The notes under the pieces: generated by a model
Told to the model about the DNA's origin: nothing
The model's database searches: none
What the model saw: the letters and a program-made list of their open reading frames with translations, nothing else
Translations under genes and position numbers: made by a program
In this document: in pieces, positions 19,969-30,470 of the stretch
Layout of the letters: the number at the start of each line of letters is the position of its first letter
How positions within the stretch are numbered: the first letter of the stretch is position 1
NCBI GenBank assembly: GCA_947561395.2
Contig: OX387187.1
Location: 31,229,829 to 31,293,828, forward strand
Source of the DNA: Buxus sempervirens
Taxonomy: Eukaryota; Streptophyta; Magnoliopsida; Buxales; Buxaceae
DNA length: 64,000 nt
Direction: 5' to 3'

Positions 19969-21665
19969 TCAGAATGCTTTGTTCCAACTTGTACAATGGT
20001 GTTTAGATTGGCCATCATTTTCCCCCCAAAAGAAGTTAGCTAGCATGCTCTCCAATCTCTTCAATATTGTTTTTGGGATTGGTAGAACACTCATGATATG
20101 AATCGGGATTGACACCAAGACGTTCCTTATTAAACAGATTTTACCCCCGAAGGTTAGGCATTTACTCCCCCAGTTGCTAATTCTCTTCCTGATGTTCTGG
20201 GTGAGTTTGTCAAAATAAGCTATTTTCAATCTTCCTCTGAATAAGGGGGCCCCAAGATACTCCATGGGGAGTTTCCGTTGAGTAAATCTAGTTAGACGAG
20301 CAATATTGGAGATTTTACTTGGTTGGCATCTTGATGAGACAGTGAACGAGCTCTTCTGAAAGTTAATTCTTTGGCCCGATGCTAGTTCATATGTCTTGCA
20401 AACCTTGAGAAGGTTGCAAATGGATCTAGAGTCAGCCCTCAAGAAGATAAGCACATCATCCGCAAAGAGAAGGTGACTAATCTGCATGCAGTGTCTACCA
20501 GTAGCAAATGTCTACCAATAGCATAATGATTAATTTCCTTGTGAGTGAACGCCCATGATAGATGCCTACTTAACACTTCTTCTGCTATAATGAATATGGT
20601 TAGTGCTAAAGGGTTTCCTTGGCGCAATCCCCGAGAGGCTTTGAAGTATCCATGAGGAGCTCCATTCATGATTAAGGATGTCCAACAATTCGAAATGCAC
20701 TTGAGAATCAAATTCCAGATATCGTTAAAAAAACCAAATTTCAACATTACCTCATTCAAAAAGCTCCATTCTAATTTGTCGTAGGCCTTTGACATGTCAA
20801 TTTTAACCACTAGGTTGCCCCCGTAGCTTTTCATATCCAGTTGATCAACCCTCATGAGCAATAGCAATACAATCTGCAATATTCCTCCCTTAAACAAATG
20901 CATGTTGTTCCCTTGAGATGACTTTAGGGAGGATAGTAGATAGCCTGTTGCTAATGATCGAAGCCATTGCCTTATATATAAAGTTGTACATAATTATTGG
21001 TCGGAGGTCTTCAAGGACTTCCAGATTTGGTTTCTTGGGGATAAGAACCATGTGAGCTGATGTATAGCCTTTAGGAAGATCTTTGTCTGAGAAATTCTTT
21101 AATGGCCTCCACCACCTCAAATTTCACAATGTGCCAACAAGTAACATAGAATTTACCAGGAAAACCATCCGATCCAGGGCTACTGTCTTGGTCCATGGAG
21201 AATATGGTTTGCTGGATTTCATGTTCAGATGGGATTGCAGTTAAGAATTGATTATCACCTATAGAAATTAGATTAGGGATGACTTCAAGAAGAGGTGGCT
21301 CCAGATCCATGCCTTGGGATGTCAGTAGATTCTGGAAGTAGAGTTCAGCAGCTTTGTTGATGTCGTCACCATTGTTCGAAACAGTGCCTCCATCTACTAT
21401 TAGAGATTTGATGATGTCTTGGTCCATGAAAAAACTTTGAGTTCCTGTCCCCAGCAGCCAACCATGGCATTCTTGACTTGTCTCTTAGTAGCATTTCCTC
21501 ACGAAGAAGGAGCCGGTTATACAATTTCTTCTCATGCACCAAGGCAAGCCACTCAATTGAATATGGGTCATCCATAATTCTGCTTTCCAACAACCCCACT
21601 TTATCTGCAGAATTTTTTAATTGCACCTGGAGATTGCTGAATACCCCCCAATTCCATTTCTTCAA
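19969..21665 (-). pseudogene. LINE reverse transcriptase region
   Basis: Successive minus-strand frames show the RT blocks in order. These are a linker with LESRIMDDPYSIEWLAL and KSRMPWLAAGDRNSKFFH (21665-21366), DSSPGSDGFPGKFY (21427-21071), PKGYTSAHMVLIPKKPN and LRPIIMYNFIYKAMA (21120-20890), VVKIDMSKAYDKLEWSFL and ASRGLRQGNPLAL (20903-20439), and SHLLFADDVLIFL with the catalytic FADD (20487-19969). The frame changes several times, so no active enzyme is encoded. Confidence 0.92.
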
Positions 21666-21801
21666 AGCAACACGGAGGTGTTTGAGTTTACGTTGGAGAA
21701 TAATAAATGGGCTGCCAACCTATCGCTGTCTCCAAATGGATTCCACAAAAAGGATGAATCCATCATGATTAGTCCACATGGAAAAGAATCTAAACACCGA
21801 T

Positions 21802-22467
21802 TGTGCGCACCTAAAAATGGATCGCACGACGAGGCGCGTGCAAGACGGGTTCCTCGGGACATTCGGAGTCGCCACTGCCTGAGAGGTGCAGGCAGACATA
21901 AAGGGGTGCTTATTCGGGCCTAATTTTTCTGGCATGCGGCTTATTAGAGATCTAGGTAAGTTCTCGGTTACATCCGGGGAAGTCCGAAGACACCCCGACC
22001 TGCCCCGTCGGTTTGACGGGTCCCTTGGGTCTTCCTGGTTTTGAGTCAACTTCTCACCCTTCCTAGTCCAGCATGTATTTTGGTTAAGTCTGGTGGGGTC
22101 CTCTGAAGGTGTGGGCCCCTTTTTATTGATTTTATCTTTTTATCCTTTTTTGGTGAAGTAGGTCATGTACAGGCCCCGTTGGAAGGCCCATGAGAAATGC
22201 CAAGTTGGGCTTGAGCCCATGGCCGAGTAGGGTTATTGGATAACACTTATTGGATTTTGGTTTAAAAGTTAATTAAAAACCTGATAATTAAGTTGGTTGA
22301 GGTTTTTAGGGCCCAATTGGCTTGGTCTTGGCCCATGAGCGATTAATCAAGTGGCCTTGGGCCCATTTATTGAAAGAGGGCTTTGTTTGGGCCAGACTGG
22401 ATGTGGGCCCCGTTGGAGGGCCCACAAAGCCTTTGTGGGCCCAAGTGGGCCCATAGTCTCAAAAGTG
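21802..22467 (-). mobile_element. Truncated family A LTR fragment inside the LINE
   Basis: The left border begins TGTGCGCACC, the 3' border shared by the A copies (minus orientation). A GGAGTCGCCACTGCCTGAG block and the GGGCCCA-rich stretch near 22430-22460 match A copy 1. The other LTR end is absent. At the join the LINE endonuclease loses residues, suggesting a deletion with or after insertion. It is about 0.67 kb long. Confidence 0.75.
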
Positions 22468-22479
22468 ATAGAATCATGT

Positions 22480-22960
22480 TGTTGAAGTCTTCCGAAGCAC
22501 TATTGTCAAATCTTCGAAAGCCAAGCCTCTCATCGAATGAGCTTGTGACATTAAAGTCAGCAGAAATCAGCCATGGGCAATTTATAGCAGCTGCCAAGGT
22601 CGAGAGCGATTGCCATAGCTCCTTACGATCAGCGGAGGAGCACTTAGCATAGACGAAGGTATGGATCATCTGAGATCCCGATTCCAGTCAAACCGTAATC
22701 TGTTGGTTTGATGCCAAGACAAACCTCACATCGACTGAATTATTCCAAAAAATCCATATTTTATCGTTGACACCCTCACAAACCATGTGAGATTGAAATA
22801 TAATTTTCCTTGCTATTTTGCTGCACCTTGTTGCATCCAACATAGGTTCTAGAACCGCTAAGACCTCTAGTTTATGTTGCTTGTTAATGGCTCTAACCCT
22901 CCTAAGAGAAGCCTCATTGCCTATCCCCCTAATGTTCCAAACCATTATTTGTATCATCAT
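22480..22960 (-). pseudogene. LINE endonuclease (APE-type), partial
   Basis: The frame at 22960-22688 starts IQIMVWNIRGIGNEASLRRV, the usual start of plant L1 endonuclease, with EVLAVLEP carrying the catalytic Glu. The frame at 22669-22470 continues with MIHTFVYAKCS and WLISADFNVTSSFDERLG, the Asp-Phe-Asn block. The C-terminal Ser-Asp-His block is missing at the junction with the A fragment. Confidence 0.88.
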
Positions 22961-22999
22961 AACAACAGTGGAAAAGAAGGTTATTCATTGCTGCAAATC

Positions 23000-24350
23000 T
23001 GAGATAGACTTGCTCTTAGCTCTTGTGAGAATGTTCGGTTGATGCTTTGACAGGAATGCCAACTCATTTGAAGGTGTGGGTAGCCCCAATGGCAATACCA
23101 CCTCCAGGTTGATCTCAGAAGATGTTTGGGTCTTATCCAAGTCAATAAGCTGCTAACTTGAGTTGGTTCCTTGGGCATCCAGGAGCTCATTTCCCATGTT
23201 CACAATTTTAGCAATAGCTTGTTCCTTATTCCCAACTATTAACTTGTTCATGATATTTGCTGAGACCACCCTCCGGAGAGGACGAGCATGTACATTATGA
23301 GTTCAACCATGGAATTCACCTATCTCCTTAGATAACCTCACATTCAGTGTTGAGATATGGTGCCACTCATTCTGTTTTTCCAGCTCCAAGCTTGTTGTTC
23401 CGACAGGGGGGTTTCCTATTTGTATCAACTGATTTTGGTTCCTTACCTGAGGCTACTACTCACCCTGAATAGTTGATGCCTTAGGTGCCACAGTCTCCGC
23501 AATAGGCGGAGCATCCTGAGTTTTACGACGAGAATTCTAGGGACCAGCAATTCCTTTATCTGTTCCAGTAGCCTTACGTAGCTCCGGGTGGGCTTGCCAA
23601 TAGACCTCTTGCGAGTGCCCAAGCAAAGCACAATGGGAGCAGAAGCTTGGGACCTTCTCATACACTACCTTCTGCCATTTCCCACCCTTGCCCATACCAA
23701 TCCAAATCCTACTTGGCAGTTCTTTTTGGACATCCAGCCAATGTGGAGCCGTCTATAGCTAGCACCTTTCCAATGGTGTTGTCAATCAAGCTGAGATAAG
23801 AAGGGTTAAACATATTGACAAGGAGAAGGGGTAAGTTGACCCACACCGGAACAACCGAGCTCTCCTTCGAAGGATCAAACAACGGAGTCCAACGCAAAAG
23901 CTTGAAGGCATGGCCATTAATCACCCAAGATTTCCTGGTAAAAGCTTTGAGATGATCTTTCTCAGATTGAAATTTCAAGAAGACATGGCGTTGATCAAGC
24001 AATCCCACAGCCGTGTCATGCTCAACGTTCTACGTTCGATTGATTGCAGAATGGATGGTCTCAATTGGGGGTCTGTTGGACGAGAACTTAGCAACCAAGG
24101 AGTGTTGCAGTGGAGTCGCCGAAAAGAAATCTCCTGGGCTGAGAAGCAAATAGCAAGAGCTACATCGTGAGTGGTTGGTGCATGGTAAGCTACTTGAATA
24201 GAGGAGGATCCCCTGGCAACATTTGCAAAGGATTTTTGACCACCAGAGGTTCTTACCGAACTAGGAGTTCCATCGTGGGTGGATGGGGATGAGTCCGGCG
24301 TCCCTGCCAGAAGGGGATACTGCAACCGGCGGGGGGATGGCCGGTGAAGG
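23000..24350 (-). pseudogene. LINE ORF1 (DUF4283-like, one zinc knuckle)
   Basis: The N-terminal part (24325-23975) has GTPDSSPSTHDGTPSSVRTS and KSFANVARG. The frame at 24008-23709 shows HVFLKFQSEKDHLKAFTRKSW and VPVWVNLPLLLVNMFN, the DUF4283 region of plant L1 ORF1. Near 23640 a knuckle-like segment FCSHCALLGHSQEVYW has Tyr where the fourth Cys is expected. The product normally binds the LINE RNA. Several frame changes are present. Confidence 0.82.
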
Positions 24351-25429
24351 GATCACCCGGGGATGAGCCACAAGGGGCATAGGGTTAGGTTCAAATCGCA
24401 AATCCTACCAAGTCGCACTTTTTTTTTCTCTACCGTTTATTTCCACTTCTTTACAGTATTCTCATTTTTGAATTGTTAGTGGTTAGAACCTTATTAGTAT
24501 AGATGGACACATATTGGGGCATGGTTGGTTGGAGGCAAAATCCAACCGCAAATGGACCTGGTTCATATCAAGTCTTAGGTTACCTCGAACAACTCAGGTA
24601 GTACATTAAATTATTTTTTTTATTTTTAGGAGTAAATTCTCTTCTATATCAGTTTTTTTTTCCTTCTGTAATTTCTTTGGTTAACACAACAAAATTTATC
24701 ATGGAAGGTTCAATTTGTTGCTAAATTTTGAAATAAGAAATGCAGAGGAATTGGATGAAGACTTGATAGACCTTCGTCCTAAGCATAGACATGACCTTCC
24801 TCCATATAATTCAACTGATTGGACGAACACGTTGGTGGGTGCTGCCTAAAATGGGAATCTCAATTCTAACCCTCTAGGTTACCAAATTCTCCAAAATAGG
24901 GACTGCATTTTCGAGTAGAAGATAGAAGTTCAGGACATAAAGATAGATGGGGGAAGTTGGCATCCGTTTTTTTAACTTAGAAAATGGGATGTCTATTGAA
25001 TTAACTGGGTTGATCACTATTTTTATGATTGGATTAAAGTGCTAGTGGTGTGTAAATCTGTAAATGAGATGGGTTGTTGGTGCTAGACTCCCAAGTGGAT
25101 ACACATATAGGATATAAAAATCTATATTGAAGAAATGAAAAATCGAAGATAATCTGTGCATGTAACCTGAATGAGGTCTACAATATTTAAGAAAATGGGT
25201 TGTCCTTAAAACCAAATTTAAGGACTAAGAGATCCCCAATGTGAATGTGACCTGATTGAGTTCTACAACATTTAGGAAAGTGGGTTGTCCTTAAAACCAA
25301 ATTTAAGGACTGAGAGAAACCCAACCTAGCCAATTTTTTTTAATTGACCGGAATTAAAGCTACCTAATAAATATAGTAAATCATAGAAATATTCTGACAA
25401 TGATGAATTCCAAAATGTGGACATATTAA

Positions 25430-25890
25430 AGCTAAGGAAAAAATTTTTCTTAGGCATTTCAATAAAAAGTGGGTAGACATTGCTTCTAAGCAACTTAAAA
25501 GAAAACAGGTCATACGAAGCAATGGCTGTTTGCTGGAATTAAAATACCCAAAAACAACATGTAGGCAAGTAGACTATTAAACGTAAGGAACAGTAATCTA
25601 GGTGTACAAATGAATAGATTATGCATATTGATGAGGAAAACTAGGATTTATTGAGCAGAATATACATAGTGAGGAGATGAAATGGGATCGGTGATGTGTA
25701 CCATGTATCTTGATAATAAGGTGCTCCTCTGTTGCCGGAGATGTGGTTGGTCGGAGGTGAGGACAATATTGCCAGAGATAATAGCAAAAACCAATTGCTG
25801 AGTCTGATGCGCCTCTTTAGTCTAGCTGGTGTCGTCTTCGAGATGGTGTGTGTTGTGAGTTGTTGAAAGCAAAATGGTGGATGAATCAAT
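25430..25890. repeat. Diverged duplicate, copy 1 (within the Helitron)
   Basis: This stretch resembles 26190-26610 in order: TTAGGCATTTCAA, TGGGTAG, AAGCAACTT, then GGCA(A/G)GTAGAC, GAACAG, GAGCAGAA, AATGGGATCG, AAGGCTCCTCT-like and GCGATGTGG-like. It supports a partial tandem relation between the Helitron and its right flank. Confidence 0.6.
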
Positions 25891-26080
25891 GAGGGGAGAA
25901 GTGGGCAGTAGCGGTTTGTAATTGACTGGTTTTGAACGAAGATGCTGAGTTTGGACGGGTGAAACCCTGTATGATTTAAATCAAAACAATGTAGGAAATG
26001 GGCATTTTGGGAAACGTGTGCATTGTTTTAGGCACGATTCCCAAGGGACCTTCTCGCATTAAATATAGTATAGATATAGA

Positions 26081-27360
26081 TTAGTAAATTTTGGACAAAA
26101 GAATTAGAGAATTCAAAACACATTATTCTATCTAAATTAGAGAATGCAAAACACAAACAAATTAGCCCATTGATTCATAAATCTAATCATATTCTTTTAG
26201 GCATTTCAACAAACACTGGGTAGTCATAAGATTCCAAGCAACTTTCAAGAAATCAATTGCGCCATATGAACCACTGGCCATTTAACAGAATCACCACACA
26301 CGCACACAAATGTGATTGCATCATCTAAATTAATCAAAACGTGGGACAAAATTACATGCATTGCGATTAAAAAGGAGGGTTAAGAGAAAGGGTTAGGGAA
26401 GGAGCACCACACGAAGGCAGGTAGACAATTAAACGAAACGAACAGGAATCCAGATGTAGATGTGTTAGAGATAATGAGCAGAACATGCATATTGATTAGA
26501 GAAAATGGGATCGTTGAAGCGTATCGTGAATTTAGAGAATAAAAGGCTCCTCTCTTGTCGGCGATGTGGTGAGATGATCTGCAAAATGGAAGAGGCAATA
26601 AAAAGAAGTGAGGAAAGATTCTTCTCAAATTAACAATAACATAACCGGTGATAATGATGAGCCAAAGCCATTCAAGAATGTAGTAATGATGAACTACAAA
26701 ACCTGAAATTCCACATAAATTCTCAAGAACTCGCGGTTTTCAAAACTGGAAAAAAAATAAAAGAGAAGGAAAAACATCAAATTTCAAAAACATGAATCTC
26801 GTTGCAAGAAGATCAACTATGTACCGCTTCAATACCATACTCTTTGATAGTCCTTTCTGTGAAATCCCATTCATTCATCGATCCTTGAAAAGGTGAGGTT
26901 AGAGATGGGGTACAAACCAAGAAAATCTTTCGATCAAACAACAAACAAACACAAACAGAGTGGGAATGAGTCAGTGAGTGAGTGAGAGAGACAAAACGTA
27001 TACGATGACGGCACCATTGTGTTGAAGGTCTTGGCCTTACTTGGGATAGGAGGGAGCAGAGCAGATTAGAAGAAAGGTGGAAAAACAGGCTGAGAAGATG
27101 GAGCTGAGTCACTCCAGGGCTGAGATTATATTTCGGAATCGGCCGAAATGCTATACAGATAAAAAAATGTCATCCACGATTAACCGATGATGAAGCTGAG
27201 TCATTCCAGGGCATAGATTAGCTCAGATACTCCTACAGCTGCCCGTACAAACAGATCCTCGCAGACTTCTTCTTCCCAGCTTTAATGGCGGACAGCTTGA
27301 TTTGCACTTCAGAAATCAATGAACCGGTGGATGATTTTCGGCTTCGGATAGTTTATCTTC
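26081..27360 (-). other. Helitron-like region right of the Helitron, with a duplicate and one exon-like segment
   Basis: The stretch 26190-26610 is the second copy of the duplicate described at 25430. On the minus strand, 26886-26837 looks like an internal exon: an AG after CACCTTTTCA, then a segment encoding MNEWDFTERTIKEYGIEA, then GTACAT. No family is recognised. The left border reads CTAA on the minus strand, a possible Helitron 3' terminus, but no GC-rich hairpin precedes it. The region is cut on the right by LTR D. Confidence 0.4.
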
Positions 27361-28272
27361 AAATGTGTAAAACCCTGGATTTTCCTAAAGATAAATAAAT
27401 AATTTATAGATAAATTATGAAGGAAAATACTAAGAAATATAATAGTAGGAGAATTACAGAGAGATATAAAGGTTAAAATAGGAATTTAAAGAGGAAGGGT
27501 AATTTGGTCATTTTAATTTGTTAAATTCATGAAAGGAAATAAGATAATTAGTTCTTAAGTCAATGAATTAAACTAGACAAAATCTTAGTTTGGTTGGATG
27601 TAAAATAATGAAATTAAGGCTAAAAGGGTGGAAAAAGGGCCTAATGGTAATTATACTATTTAGGGTCCAAGATATAGGTAATTTGAGTGAATAATAAAAG
27701 TCTAAGTTCAATTTAAAATTAGAAATAAGATTAAGCATGAAAATTAATTAGGATATCCTTTAAAAGAGAGCTAAAGTAGTTAAATTAAGGAAAATGATAG
27801 AAGAGGGAATACACTAAGTATATTAGAATAAACTAAACCTAATTAAAGTTGGACTAGTAGGGGGTGTAGACACCCCAAATTGCACTACAAAATGAGAAAA
27901 TAATGAAAACATGTAATTGGGATTTAAAACAGGCCAAAAATGCATGAAATTCAATAATTTAAGCCTTACCCGTATTGTATCTACGGGCTAACCGCGTCCG
28001 AATTTAGTATACGGGCACGCAGCGCCCGTAATGAATATACGGACACCACTTGCCCGCAATACATTTACGGGCGCATTAGATTTGTGTGAGTTTTATCCTT
28101 TTTTGATTTCTGAGTCTTATCTTCAGTCTAATATCTCTTTAAATGAGCGAATTATATCTTTTATTCGTTCGGATTATCCTTGTTGGCCATGGATGGGCAT
28201 TATCCTTGTGTTTAATTCAATCTAAAACTCTATCTTGCCAAACTCTGGACCAACCATGCCCCTGGCTTTGCT

Positions 28273-28380
28273 TATAAATAGAGGTGAGATTCTTAAGCAA
28301 AGAGCTACAAAAATTTGAAGTCCAAGGAGCTCCAAGAGAAGAGAGGAATCCCTGCTACTCTGCTTGCTCAATCCAGGTAA
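28273..28380 (+). promoter_or_regulatory. TATA box and splice-donor-like site of LTR B copy 3
   Basis: TATAAATA is followed about 100 nt later by CCAGGTAAGTCC, a strong donor match. The corresponding positions in copy 2 (minus, plus-strand ggcttacctggg near 34499) and copy 1 (ggcttacttggg near 2470) keep the GTAAG. An intron in the LTR leader is inference. Confidence 0.6.
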
Positions 28381-28444
28381 GTCCCTTTTCCCTTTTATTT
28401 TCTGTCTTCAATTCTAGAAGTAATAAGATCTTCTCCATTGCTGT

Positions 28445-28745
28445 AGAATAAGGCCATCTTTTATTCTGTATTCCTAAACTTGTCTCTAAGTATCTCAAGA
28501 GTCTCTCTTGCCATAAAACGTGAAGAGAGAGCTAGGGGAAAAGAGAACAGGTGGATCCCTAGAATAGAACCCCATATCTGTTTTCTCTTTTCTTTTAGAA
28601 TAAGGCCTTTGATTGTGTTTGTGTTCCCAAACCTGCCTCCAAGTACCTCAAGAATCCTCTTTAGCCGTAAAACGTGAAGAGAGAGCTGGGGAAAAGAAAA
28701 CAGGTGGATTCATAGGGCAGATCCCCATGTGCTCAAATCTATGAG
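28445..28745 (+). repeat. 152-nt tandem duplication in the LTR B leader
   Basis: Two units start AGAATAAGGCC (28445 and 28597). Each holds the phrases CTCTAAGTA/CTCCAAGTA..CTCAAGA, AAAACGTGAAGAGAGAGCT and ACAGGTGGAT. B copy 2 has a related pair of units near 34195-34420. Confidence 0.75.
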
Positions 28746-30344
28746 ATGTGACTGCTTTTGATATCCTGATCATGTTTTAATGATTTTATTTTATATCTGG
28801 ATTAATCCTATGAGTTCAGGATGTTTATAGCATGAGATCCCCACTTTTTTCTAAAATTTAGATTTTTCATATTTTTGCACCTACAGCACTGTTTTCGTGA
28901 TTTTTGTGATATTAGGCTAAGATCCTGGATCTATCATGATCTATATGATAGATCTGGATTCAGAAGCCTGAAAGTAAATTCTATGGTTTCATGAAGTGGT
29001 TTTTGAATCGTTTTTCGCTTTTGAGAGAAGACCCTAAGGTCTAAGTTCTCCCCTTTTGATGTTCTTCATCAACGTGGGTATTTTTGGTTTTGATTTCTTG
29101 ATTTAATGTGAAATTTGGGCTATATCTATGTCCTGGACTATTCAAGTTCAATTCTGCAATATTTTATAAAAAATCATATTTTTCTAGATTTTTAGAATGT
29201 AACTTGAAGCCAGATTTTTGAAGTTTTCACTTTAGATTGGTTTTATTTGATTTTATCTCAATTTTGTTTTAATCATGAAACCCTAGGAATGGTATGATCA
29301 TATTTGAAAGTTCTGGATCAATCAGGCTATTCGTATGAAAAAACCATATAGTTTTGTCTTTTTTGTGATTTTTCGAGATTTTTATAACAAGTCCTTTTTC
29401 CTTTATTTTAACATGAACAATACCTGGCAACCACCTTGTGTGGATGAAAAGGGGTGCCTAACACCTTCCCCTGTTCATAACCTAATCCCTTTACCCATCT
29501 CTGGTTGTTTTTTTAAAGAGGGTTATTTTTACCCTAAATTTGCCTTTTGTGCTTATTTGATATTTTGGTCCATTCACACCTAAACAGAATGGTGGCGATT
29601 CTCTGTTTTTAACCAATCCCGTGTGATGATTAGGAAGTCATTGAATTGATTTTTTTTCCATGTCTCACAGGGAGGCTATAAAAGAGTGTTTTAGGTTTTG
29701 AAAATAAGTTAGAAGGAAAGGGAAATTCGTGCATAAGTGAGAGGAGCAAAAATAGAAGAAGAGAAGAGAGAAAAGAAAGTGGGAATTAGAAAGAAAAGAA
29801 GTTGTAGAGATGGCCGACTAGACAACTTCGAACGGCAAGTTAGGAATATCCAGCCGTTGGAATGGACTGAAATTTTAGGGTTTTGTTCTACTCATGGAAG
29901 ACTTCAAACTGAACGGTGGAGATTTTAACTGGAGAAGTCTAAAAGGGTACGGTCATGCATCAAAAATAGGCACAAGCGAAGTTTTTGAAAATTCTGGGTT
30001 CATCATAAGGCAAGTAGCAAACACTTGAAACTGGAGGAACTACATGTTTTCTCGTGATTTTTATGTTTGATTATATTGTTTTTGAAGTTGGATTTCATGG
30101 GAAAAGCTTAGTGTTTATATAGAATTGTTTGGTGATTTATCTGTCTTTTGAAAATCAAGAAAAGGTTGATCATGGTGAGTTTGAACTTAAAAAGAAACTC
30201 AAGATAAGGAGCAAGGTGATAGGATTTGTTTAGGGTTGTTCCAGAACTAGTTTAGAATGGAAATTAGATGTTTAAAATCAAAACAAGTAAATAGTATGTA
30301 TAGAAAGTTCTAAAATTTCCGTAAGTTGAAGAAAAACAAGTTAT

Positions 30345-30470
30345 AGCTGGAGCGCTTGATACACCGCTCGAGCGTTTCCTCAGGCGATAAGCCTTTGAAA
30401 AATAATAGAACCTGAAATCTAACCGCTAGAGCAGTCGCCCGAGCGACCCATCGAGCGACTGACTGTCAGA
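30345..30470 (+). repeat. CGCTCGAGCG-type inverted repeats in LTR D
   Basis: Arms GCTGGAGCGCTTG, CGCTCGAGCG, CGCCCGAGCGA and TCGAGCGAC lie within about 120 nt, some 670-790 nt downstream of the TATA box of LTR D. Confidence 0.55.

Larger units (their letters stand above)
18691..24475 (-). mobile_element. L1-type LINE with RNase H domain, nearly full length, decayed
   Basis: A 15-bp duplication and a poly-A tail (T-run at 18691-18700 on the plus strand) show target-primed insertion. Minus-strand order is ORF1 (about 24350-23000), endonuclease (22960-22480), reverse transcriptase (about 21660-19970), then C-terminal zinc finger and RNase H (about 19960-18840). The length of about 5.1 kb without the nested fragment is close to full for plant L1. 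The frames are broken by many stops and shifts. A family A fragment sits within the endonuclease/RT linker. Confidence 0.9.
17867..26080 (-). mobile_element. Helitron, non-autonomous, carrying an L1 LINE
   Basis: On the minus strand it begins TCTATATCTATACTATATTT at 26080 and ends CTAG at 17867. About 10 nt before the end is a GC-rich hairpin (CCCGTGCATCTCATCGGG, imperfect). The base before the start is A and the base after the end is T, as expected for insertion between A and T without target duplication. Without the LINE (18691-24475 plus a 15-bp duplication) it is about 2.4 kb. No Rep/helicase domain is seen, so movement would need enzymes supplied in trans. No known captured gene is recognised. 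Confidence 0.75.
27865..29669 (+). mobile_element. Family B solo LTR, copy 3 (1.8 kb), inside LTR D
   Basis: It begins TGTAGACACCCC and ends CCATGTCTCACA, flanked by ggggg and gggag. An inverted-repeat block with CCCGTA/TACGGGC arms lies at 27970-28075. TATAAATA is at 28273-28280 and CAG/GTAAGT at 28374-28380, about 100 nt later. Two tandem leader repeats of 152 nt start at 28445 and 28597. A GGTGGCGATTCTC motif near 29590 matches that of copy 2. No internal region is present. Confidence 0.85.

Noticed and set aside
26081-26090. CTAA at the minus-strand border as a certain Helitron 3' end
   Set aside because: The four bases fit the CTRR rule, but there is no GC-rich hairpin before them, so it is left as a possibility only.
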